Source: Hymenobacter aranciens
GTDB taxonomy: Bacteria > Bacteroidota > Bacteroidia > Cytophagales > Hymenobacteraceae
Assembly: GCF_030580865.1 (NCBI RefSeq)
Contig: NZ_JAUQSY010000003.1
Location: forward strand, 454,797 to 518,796
Direction: 5' to 3'
DNA: 64,000 nucleotides
Each line of letters begins with the position of its first letter. The first letter of the stretch is position 1. The notes under the pieces were generated by a model. That model made no database searches. It saw only the letters and a program-made list of their open reading frames with translations, and was not told the DNA's origin. The translations under genes and the position numbers were made by a program. Of this stretch, positions 52,486-61,500 are shown one piece after another.

Positions 52486-52590
52486 GTAACCAATGAAATG
52501 ATAAGAAAACTGCTTATCATGTTGCCGCAGCTCTGAACAATTTTGATTACTCCGCAAACCGGAAGCTTTGCCGGGCGCTAGGGCATCTCA

Positions 52591-53355
52591 TCAGCGCCCC
52601 AGCTCCCCCAGCTGCCGCTGGGCCGTGTGCCCGTTCTCGAACCGTTCCGGGCCGCAGTACACGAAGGCCTCGTCGTGCCCCGTGATATACTCCGGGTTCA
52701 GGTACACGCCCCGGCTGATGCGCAGGAACTGCCCGCGCAGGCCCTCGGGCACCAGCTGCTCCAGCACGTAGGCCAGCGAGCCCCGGATGGCGTAGCTGCG
52801 GCGGGGCTCGGTGCCGGTGCGCAGGGTCACGTAGTTCTTGCCCGCCTCCAGGCTGGCAATCTCGCGCCACAGTAGCCGCTGCACGTGGCCGCCGGTCTTC
52901 ACGTAGAAGAAATCGGGGGTGGCTGGGGCGGGGGCATCCCGCTCGGGCGGGGGGGCAGGCACCTGCCGCCGGTGGCTTTCGATAGCCGACTGCAAGGCCC
53001 CGAACAGCGCCGCCCCATTCACGGGCTTGATGAGGTAGCCGCTGGGCTGCAGCCGCGTGGCCTGCCGGATGGTGTCGAGGTCGTCGTAAGCCGTGAGGAA
53101 AATGAAGGGCGGCCCCTCGGGCTGCTCACGCAGCAGCTGGGCCAGGGCCAGGCCGTTGTGAGCGGGGTTGTCGCTGCCCAGGTTGATGTCGAGCAGCACC
53201 ACGTCGGGTTGCAGCGTGGCCAGCGCCTCGCGGGCCTTGGCGTAGCTGAAGCAGGTGGCCAGCACCTCGTAGCCCAGGTCTTCCAGGGTCAGGCGCAGGT
53301 TGCGGGCAATCAGGGCTTCGTCTTCGACGACGACAATGGTAATCTTGGGGTCCAT
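52591..53355 (-). CDS. LytTR-family response regulator
   Basis: A 254-aa protein from ATG 53355 (MDPKITIVVVEDEALIARNL). Receiver: Glu11/Asp12, phospho-accepting Asp56 (DVVLLDINLGSDNPAHNG), FIFLTAYDDLDT, Lys110 (YLIKPVNGAAL). A Pro/Ala linker, then LytTR (~145-250: FFYVKTGGHVQRLLWREIAS, EAGKNYVTLRTG, QFLRISRGVYLNPEYITGHD). The partner kinase gene ends at 53446; the 90-bp gap is filled by a REP-like palindromic element. It is the closest LytTR regulator to the second giant protein gene and a candidate activator of it (inference). Confidence 0.92.
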   Translation of the reverse strand: MDPKITIVVVEDEALIARNLRLTLEDLGYEVLATCFSYAKAREALATLQPDVVLLDINLGSDNPAHNGLALAQLLREQPEGPPFIFLTAYDDLDTIRQATRLQPSGYLIKPVNGAALFGALQSAIESHRRQVPAPPPERDAPAPATPDFFYVKTGGHVQRLLWREIASLEAGKNYVTLRTGTEPRRSYAIRGSLAYVLEQLVPEGLRGQFLRISRGVYLNPEYITGHDEAFVYCGPERFENGHTAQRQLGELGR

Positions 53356-53360
53356 GGGAT

Positions 53361-53449
53361 GTAGCGCGAACTTTGTAGTTCGCGTTCTATAACGATTCAA
53401 ACAGAACGACCAACCGGCGCGGGGACGCGAACTACAAAGTTCGCGCTAC
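53361..53449. repeat. REP/MITE-like nested palindrome, copy 1
   Basis: Two 26-base arms (53361-53386 and 53424-53449) are inverted repeats of each other with one mismatch. Each arm is itself a hairpin: CGCGAACTTTGTAGTTCGCG. The centre contains ACCGGCGCGGGG, shared in inverted orientation with copy 2 at 63739-63820. The right arm supplies the TAG stop codon (53446-53448) of the kinase gene. Confidence 0.85.
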
Positions 53450-55188
53450 TTGCGGGGCAGGCAGAACTCGTAATGGTAAGGATGGTCGGGCAGGGTGGTG
53501 AGCGTGGCCCCCAGCTGCTCGGTCAGCAGGCCGATAATCTCGGTGCCGAGGCCGCTGGAGGGGCCGGCCGGGTAGGGCAGGGGCTGGCCGGGCGGCAGGG
53601 GGCGGCCGTTGTCGGCGTAGTCGATGCACACCTCGGCGGGGTGCGCGCGCACGCTCACGGTGATTTCCAGCGGCCCTTCGCCCGTGTGGGCGTACTTGAT
53701 GGAGTTGGTCACCCACTCGTTGAGGATGAGGGAGAGGGCGAAGTAGCTGTTGGCCGGCAGGTCGAGCACGTCGGTGCTGAGGTGGGTGACCACCCGGCGG
53801 TCGTTGGCCAAGCAGGCCACCACGGCCGTGATGAGCGTGCGCAGGTAGGCCCCCAGGTCGAGGCCGTGGGGGTTGCGCAGCAGTTGGTTGTGCAGGGCCG
53901 CGATGCTCTCCACCCGCAGGCGGGCCGTCTGGAGCTGCTCGATTACCTCCTCGTTGGTGGTGCCCCGCTCCTGCATGTGCAGCAGGCTGAATATCATGTG
54001 CAGGTTATTCTTGACGCGGTGCTGGATTTCCTTGTTCAGCAGCTCCACCTTCCCCACCTGGGCATCGAGCTGCCGGTTGAGGCGGGCCAGTTCCTCGTTG
54101 GCCGTGCCCAGGTGCCGGCTTTGCTGGCGGGCCCGCCGCCCCTGCCGCGCCAGGTAGAAGCTAAGCAGCGTGATAACCACCAGGGCCCCGCCCAGCCCCC
54201 AGAGGGCGCTGGTGCGGCTGCGCTGGGCCGTAAGGGCCTCGGCCTGGGCGCGCTGCTCGCTGGCCACCAGGGTCTGGCGCATCCGCTCCAGGTCGCCGCC
54301 ATCCACGAGGCTGTCGCCGAGGCGCACGGCCGTGCCCTGAAACTCGTAGGCGGCGCGGTAGCGGCCGGCGTCGGCCAGCAGGCGGGCCAGCTGCTGGCTC
54401 AGGTACAGCCGGTCGAGCAGGGTGCGCGAGGCCCGGAAGGACTGCTGCAGGGAGTCGAGAAAGGGCGACTGCGAGCGGCGACGCAGGTACACGTCGAGCC
54501 GGCTTTGCACGAGGTAGTAGTGCGTGAGGTAGTCGTAGGAAGTCGGGTCGTTGTGCAGGCCGGGGCGGTACACCAGCTGGCGCAGCAGGGTGTCGGCCAG
54601 GGCGTAGTTGTGCACCTCGGTGCTGCTCAGAGCCATCTCGACGGTGTAGGTGAGCTGCCGGCGGATGGAGTCGGGCAGGGGGCGCAGCTCGCGGGCCAGC
54701 TGGCGCAGGGTCTGCACGGCAAGCAGGCTGTCGGGCACCTTCTCGTAGGCGTGGGCCACGAGGTAGCGGGCGTAGTGGGCGCGGGCCCGCTGGCCGGGCA
54801 CGCGAGCCAGCAGCTGGGCCGCGCGCTGGAAGTACTCGATGGTCTGGAGGGGCTGCTTGTTCCAGGCGTCGTAGACGCGGGCGCGGGCAAACACGGCTTC
54901 GGCCAGCAGCAGGGTGTCCTGGCTGCGGTCGGCCAGGGCCTGGGCTTGGTCGTAGTAGCGCAGGGCCTCGGCAAAGGAGTCGTAGCCGGCCTTGCGGGCG
55001 TAGGCCGAGTCGCCGCGCTGCAGCAGATGGAAGAACTCCGCCTGCCGGGCGGTAGCGCGGGGCAGGTGGTCGGGGGCCGGCTGGGCGGCGGCCCCGCCCC
55101 CCAGGGCCAATAGCAGCGCCAGCAGCAGCCCGCAGGCGCTACCCCAGCGCCCGCAGCGGCCAGGCAAAGCGGCGAGATAAAACAACAT
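53446..55188 (-). CDS. TPR-type sensor histidine kinase (HisKA_2 class)
   Basis: A 580-aa protein from ATG 55188. Signal peptide/anchor (SACGLLLALLLALGGGAAAQ), periplasmic helical region with TPR-like repeats (~45-315: FAEALRYYDQAQALADRSQD, PLQTIEYFQRAAQLLARVP). A TM helix (~329-348, LWGLGGALVVITLLSFYLAR) and coiled coil follow. The dimerisation motif LLNKEIQHRVKNNLHMIFSL with His390 is of the HisKA_2 (PF07568) type, different from the LytS kinases at 11372-13603. HATPase: SLILNEWVTNSIKYAH, IDYADNGRPLP, GLGTEIIGLLTEQLGA. It pairs with the LytTR regulator downstream. A perfect -7 box (TACTTTTG, 55217-55224, minus strand) precedes it. Its stop codon lies inside a REP-like element, so the last residues (LPRK) may have been altered by insertion. 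Confidence 0.9.
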   Translation of the reverse strand: MLFYLAALPGRCGRWGSACGLLLALLLALGGGAAAQPAPDHLPRATARQAEFFHLLQRGDSAYARKAGYDSFAEALRYYDQAQALADRSQDTLLLAEAVFARARVYDAWNKQPLQTIEYFQRAAQLLARVPGQRARAHYARYLVAHAYEKVPDSLLAVQTLRQLARELRPLPDSIRRQLTYTVEMALSSTEVHNYALADTLLRQLVYRPGLHNDPTSYDYLTHYYLVQSRLDVYLRRRSQSPFLDSLQQSFRASRTLLDRLYLSQQLARLLADAGRYRAAYEFQGTAVRLGDSLVDGGDLERMRQTLVASEQRAQAEALTAQRSRTSALWGLGGALVVITLLSFYLARQGRRARQQSRHLGTANEELARLNRQLDAQVGKVELLNKEIQHRVKNNLHMIFSLLHMQERGTTNEEVIEQLQTARLRVESIAALHNQLLRNPHGLDLGAYLRTLITAVVACLANDRRVVTHLSTDVLDLPANSYFALSLILNEWVTNSIKYAHTGEGPLEITVSVRAHPAEVCIDYADNGRPLPPGQPLPYPAGPSSGLGTEIIGLLTEQLGATLTTLPDHPYHYEFCLPRK

Positions 55189-55216
55189 GGTAGTAGGGTG
55201 GGGGCGGAAAGAACCG

Positions 55217-55224
55217 CAAAAGTA
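55217..55224 (-). promoter_or_regulatory. -7 promoter box of the HisKA_2 kinase gene
   Basis: TACTTTTG on the minus strand matches TAnnTTTG; no TTTG at -33. Confidence 0.5.
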
Positions 55225-55268
55225 CGAGCTGAGTCAGCGCCCTTTACCATGCCCGATGCCGGGGCCAA

Positions 55269-55361
55269 CCTCAAAAAATGAGGCTGGTGCTGGCCGAGCC
55301 TCAAAAAGTGAGGCTGAGCCTCAAACAGTGGGGCTAGCTCCTGCTGGGGGCGATAATTTTG
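55269..55361 (+). promoter_or_regulatory. Three palindromic operator-like repeats and promoter of the cadherin/FG-GAP protein gene
   Basis: CCTCAAAAAATGAGGCT (55269), CCTCAAAAAGTGAGGCT (55299) and CCTCAAACAGTGGGGCT (55319) are spaced 30 and 20 bp (three and two helical turns). Each is a small inverted repeat. A perfect -7 box TAATTTTG follows at 55354-55361 with no TTTG at -33. The region is shared with the divergent kinase gene, so a regulator here could act on both. Confidence 0.6.
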
Positions 55362-55505
55362 TGCCACCCACTTCCACACGCTGCCCGGCCACTCGCCGGG
55401 CAGTTTGCATTTAGGCTGGTTGGATGGCCTCCGCCCGGGGGCGGGCGAGTGAATAGTTGTTGTACTGCATTTCTTTTTTATCGATTGACTGACTTCTTCT
55501 TACTG

Positions 55506-58500
55506 ATGCAACACTTCTCGCTTTCGCTTCCTGGGTGGGTGGCCCGCCCGCCCCGCCGCTGGCTGGCACCTCTCGTGCTGGCGCTCCTTGTGCTGGGGCT
55601 GCCGCTGGCCGGCCGGGCCCAACTCACCGTGAATAGCCGCACGCCGGCGCGCAACGCCCGCGCGGCCGCCCGCGGCGCCAACCTGACGGCTACCTTCAGC
55701 CAGCCCCTGGACCCGGCCACGGCGGGCGCCGGGCGCGTGTTTAGCCAGCAGCGCGGCGGGCAGCTGGTGCGCGGCGGCAACGCCACGGCCAGCGGCAGCA
55801 CCCTAAGCGTGGACCCGGCCGCCGACCTACAGGCCGGCGAAACCGTGTTCGTGACCCTGCCCGCCAGCCTGAGCAGCAGCACCGGCACGGCGGCCCCCCG
55901 CGAGGTGTACCAGGTGACGGCGGCGGCACCGCTCGGTGGCAACCTGCTCACCGACAGCTACACCCTGGCGGCAAGCGGCCAGCGGCTGAACGACGCGGCC
56001 GTGGGCGACCTCAACGGCGACGGTCGCCTCGACCTGCTGGTGCAGCAGGAAACCAGCCTGCGCCCCTACTTCAACACGGGCACGGGCGCGGCCTACACGG
56101 CCGGCACCGCCTTCGGCAGCATCAGCTCGAACGCGCCCCTGCGGGCGATTCTGGCCGACGTGGACGGCGACGGCGACCTGGACGCGGTGCAGAGCCGCCT
56201 GCCGGTGCGCGTGTACAAGAACGACGGCAGCGGCGGGTTCGGGCCGGCCAGCCCCTATGGCAGCAGCACTGGCTTCGGCCGGGCCGTGGGCGTGGCCGAC
56301 GTGGACGCTGACGGCGACCTCGACATCCTGACCATTGTTCAAACCAGCAACTTTGCGCTCACCGTGCTGCTTAACGATGGCACGGGCACCTACACGCAGG
56401 CGGGCAGCTATTCGACCGGCAGTTCGGACGACGTGCCAGCCCTGGCCGTGGGCGACTACAACAACGACGGCAAGCTCGACGTGGCCTACTGCGCCTACTC
56501 GGGGGGCGGCGTGACGGTGCTGCTGGGCAACGGCAGCGGCGGCTTCGCGGCGGCCAGCGGCTCGCCCTTCGCCACGGGGGGCAGCGCCAACGCCATTGCG
56601 GCGACTGACTTCAACAACGACGGCACCCTCGACCTGGTGGTGGGCACCAACACCACGCCCGGCCGGCTGTACCTGCTGCTGGGCACGGGCGCGGGCGCGT
56701 TCAGCCCGGCTTCGGGCTCGCCCTTCACGGCGGGCAACCGCATCCAGAGCCTGGCCGTGGCCGACGTGAACGCCGACGGCAACCCGGACGTGCTGCTGGC
56801 CAACTACGGCACGGCCGCGCTGGGAGCGGTGTCGACGCACCTGGGCACGGGCGCGGGCAGCTTCGGCACGGCCACCAACTTCACGGCCACGGCCAACGGC
56901 GGCCGCATCGCGGCGGGCGACTTCAACGGCGACGGGGCCGTGGACGTGGTGACCATCGACGAGCCCGGTGACGCGCTCAAGGTGCTGCTCAACCAGGCCA
57001 GCCTGCCCGCCCCCACGCTCACGAGCCTCGCGCCCACGAGCGGGCCGGAAGGCACGAGCGTGACGCTGACGGGCACCAACTTCACCAGCGCCAGCACGGT
57101 GAGCTTCAACGGCACGGCCGCCAGCGTGACCTTTACTTCGGCCACCAGCCTGACGGCCGTGGTGCCCGCCGGGGCCACCACCGGCAACGTGACCGTGACC
57201 ACCACCGCCGGCACCAGTGGCGGGGTCGTCTTTACCGTGACGCTTCCCGCCCCCACGCTCACGGGCCTCTCGCCCGCGAGCGGTTCGGTGGGCACGAGCG
57301 TGACCCTGACGGGGACGGGTTTCACCAGCGGCAGCACGGTGAGCTTCAACGGCACGGCCGCCAGCAGTGTGAACTTCACCTCGGCCACTAGCCTGACGGC
57401 CGTGGTGCCCACCGGGGCCACCTCCGGCAACGTCACCGTGACCACCACCGCCGGCACCTCGGCCCCGGGCAGCGCCAACTATTTCAGCGTAACGCTGCCC
57501 AACAACGCGCCCACGGCCCTGAGTTTGTCGCCGCAGAGCGTAGCTGAGAATGCGGGGGCCAACGCGCTGGTGGGCACCTTCGCCACCACCGACCCCGACG
57601 CGGGCGACACCTTTACCTATACGCTGGTGAGCGGTGCGGGCAGCGCCGACAACGGTAGCTTCATTATCAGCGGCAGCACGCTGCGCCTGCGGAACTCGGC
57701 CGACTACGAAACCAGGAACTCCTACACCGTGCGGGTACGCACCACCGACCAGGGCGGGCTGAGCGTCGAGCAGGACTTTACCATCAGCATCACCGACGTA
57801 AACGACGCGCCCGTCATTGCCAACCAGACCCGCAGCGTGGCCGAGAACACGGCTAACGGCACTACCGTGGGCGGGCCGATTGCGGCCAACGACGCCGACG
57901 CAGGCACGACGCTGAGCTACAGCCTCACGGGCGGCAACGGCACGGGCGCGTTCGCGCTGAACAGCAGCACCGGCCAGCTCACCGTGGCCGATGTGGCCCA
58001 GCTGGACTACGAAACGACGCCCACCTTCATCCTGACCGTGCAGGTGAGCGACGGCAGCCTGACGAGCAGCGCCACCGTGACCGTGAACCTGACCAACGTG
58101 AACGAAGCGCCGAGCATTGCGGCCCAAACCCGCAGCGTGGCCGAGAATAGCGCCAACGGTACCAACGTGGGCGCGGCGCTGACGGCCAGCGACCCCGACG
58201 CGAACCCGACGCTGAGCTACAGCATCACGGCGGGCAACAGCGCGGGCAAGTTTGCTATCAACAGCAGCACCGGGCAGCTGACCGTGGCCGGCACGCTGGA
58301 CTACGAAACGACGCCCAGCTACAGCCTAACCGTGCGCGTGAGCGACGGCAGCCTGACGAGCAGCGCCACCGTGACGGTGAACATCCTCGATGTGAACGAA
58401 GCGCCGAGCATTGGCAACCAAGTCCGCAAGGTGGCCGAGAACTCGCCTAACGGCACCAACGTGGATACGCCGATTGTGGCCAGCGACGCCGACGCGAACC

Positions 58501-61500
58501 CGACGCTGAGCTACAGCATTACGGCGGGCAACAGCGCGGGCAAGTTTGCCATCAACAGCAGCACTGGGCAGCTGACCGTGGCCGGGGCGCTGGACTACGA
58601 AACCACTAACTCGTACAGCCTGACCGTGCAGGTGAGCGACGGCAGCCTGAGCAGCACGGCCACCGTGACGGTGAGCATCCTCAACGTGAACGACGCGCCC
58701 GTCATCGCGGCCCAAACCCGCAGCGTGGCCGAGAACACGGCTAACGGTACCACCGTGGGCGGACCGATTGTGGCCAGCGACGCCGACGCGGGCACGACGC
58801 TGAGCTACAGCCTCACGGGCGGCAACGGCACGGGCACGGGCGCGTTTGCGCTGAACAGCAGCACCGGCCAGCTCACCGTGGCCGACGTGGCCCAGCTGGA
58901 CTACGAAACCACGCCCACCTTCGCCCTGACCGTGCAAGTGAGCGACGGCAGCCTGAGCAGCACGGCCACCGTGACCGTGAACCTGACCAACGTGAACGAA
59001 GCGCCCACGGCCCTGAGCCTCTCGCCGCAGAGTGTGGCCGAGAATGCCGGGCCCAACGCGCTGGTGGGCACCTTCACCACCACCGACCCCGACGCGGCTA
59101 ACACCTTCACCTACACGCTGACGGGCGGGGCGGGCAGCGCCGACAACTTCAGCTTCGCCATCAGCGGTAGCACGCTGCTCCTGCGGAGCTCGGCCGACTA
59201 CGAAACCAAGAACTCCTACGCCGTGCGGGTGCGCACCACCGACCAGGGCGGGCTGAGCGTCGAGCAGTCGTTTACCATCAGCATCACCGACGTGAACGAA
59301 GCGCCGAGCCTCCGGCAGACCAATTATCTTGTCGAAGAAGATAATTTTACCAACCGTGCCCAAGCGCCCTTCCAATATCAGCTAATCGGCAGCGACCCCG
59401 ATGCCAATACCACGCTCACGTACCGCATCACGGCGGGCAACCAGGATGGCCGGTTTGCCCTCAGCAGCACCGGCCAGCTGACCCTGGCCGCGCCGCTGGA
59501 CTACGAGACCACCCGCTCCTACAGCCTGACCGTGGAGGTGAGCGACGGCAGTCTGACGGGCAGCAACACCATCAACATCATCGTTCGCGACGAGAACGAA
59601 GCGCCCACGGCCCTGCGCCTCTCGCCGCAGAGCGTGGCCGAGAATGCGGGGGCCAACGCCACCGTGGGCACCTTTACCTCCACCGACCCCGATGCGAACA
59701 ACACCTTCACCTACGCGCTGGCGAGCGGGGCGGGCAGCGCCGACAACGCCGCATTCACCATCAGCGGCAGCACGCTGCGCCTGACGGCCTCGGCCGACTA
59801 CGAAGCCAGGACCTCCTACGCCGTGCGGGTGCGCACCACCGACCAAGGTGGGCTATTTTTTGAGCAAACATTCACCATCGGCATCACCAACGTGAACGAA
59901 GCGCCCACGGCCTTGAGTTTGTCGCCGCAGAGCGTGGCTGAGAATGCGGGCACCAACGCGCTGGTGGGCACTTTCACCACTACCGACCCCGACGCGGGCA
60001 ACACCTTCACCTACGCACTGGTGAGCGGGGCGGGCAGCACCGACAACTTAGACTTCGCCATCAGCGGCAGCACGCTGCTCCTGCGGAGTTCGGCCGACTA
60101 CGAAACCAGGAACTCCTACACCGTGCGGGTGCGCACCACCGACCAGGGCGGGTTGAGCGTCGAGCAGTCGTTTACCATCAGCATCACCAACGTGAACGAA
60201 GCGCCGAGCCTCCAGCCGGTCAATGATATTGTCTTCGAAGATGCTTTCCGCAACCCTAACCGTCCATTCGGGATTCGGCTGAGGGCCACCGACCCCGATG
60301 CCAATACTACCACGCTCACGTACCGCATCACGGCGGGCAACCAGGATGGCCGGTTTGCCCTCAGCAGCGCTGGCATACTGACCCTGGTCGCGCCCCTGGA
60401 CTATGAAACCACCACCTCCTACACCCTGACCGTGGAGGTGAGCGACGGCAGCCTGACGGGCAGCAACACCGTCACTATCCAGGTAATCGACGTACCCGCG
60501 CCCACCCTGACGAGCCTGAGCCCGACGAGTGGGCCGTCTGGCACGAGCGTGACGCTGACCGGAACGAATTTGGGCGGGGCTACGGTCGTAACCTTTAACG
60601 GTATTGCCGCCGCTTTTTCAGTGTCGAGGTCAGGCACGAGCATTTCGACGAACGTGCCCACTGGCGCCAGTACGGGCAACGTCGTCGTCACGACGCCGGA
60701 GGGCACCAGCAATGGCCTGGCCTTCACGGTAACGAGCTCGCTCACCACGCGCTGGACGGGGGCCGTGTCGACCGACTGGTTTACGGCCGGCAACTGGAAC
60801 GACGGCGTACCGGGCAATGTGTCCGATATCACCCTGACGGCCGGGGCCCCGCGCTACCCGCTGCTCACCGCCGGCACGGCCGAGGCTAAATCCCTAAGCA
60901 TTGGCAGTAATGCTAGCCTGAGCCAGTCGGGCGGGACGCTGAGCGTGAGCGGCACCTTCGGCAACGACGGCAGCCTGAACCAGTCGGGCGGGACGCTGAG
61001 CCTGCGTGGCAGCTTCTTCAACAACGGCAGCGCCACCCTGGCGGGCCTGGTGCAGCTGGTGGGCAGCGGCAGCCAGACGCTGGGCGGCAGCAGCGCCCTC
61101 ACCTTCGAGCGCCTCACGGTGAATAAGCCCGGCGGCAGCGTGAGCCTGAACCAAAACCTGACCATCGGCACGGCCCTGACCCTGACCAGCGGCACGCTCG
61201 TCACCGGCTACTCCGCGCTGAACCTGGGCAGCAACGCTACCATCAGCGAAACCGAAACCGCCTACGTGACGGGCTTCGTGAGCACCACCCGCAACCTGAA
61301 CACGCGCGGCAGCGGCAGCGACTTCGGCGGCCTGGGCGTGACGCTGACCCCGGCCGCCAGCAGCACGACTCTGCCCGGCAGCACCTTGGTACAGCGCATA
61401 ACGGGCAGCCCCGCGACGGGCGTGGGCAGCAGCGTGGGCATTACCCGCTACTTCCTCATCATACCCGCCGTGGATGCGAACCTGAACGTGACGATGGTTT

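Noticed and set aside
55827..58127. Long minus-strand open frame (766 codons)
   Set aside because: It is antisense to the FG-GAP/cadherin gene, low-complexity Gly/Arg/His-rich, and explained by GC-rich repeats.
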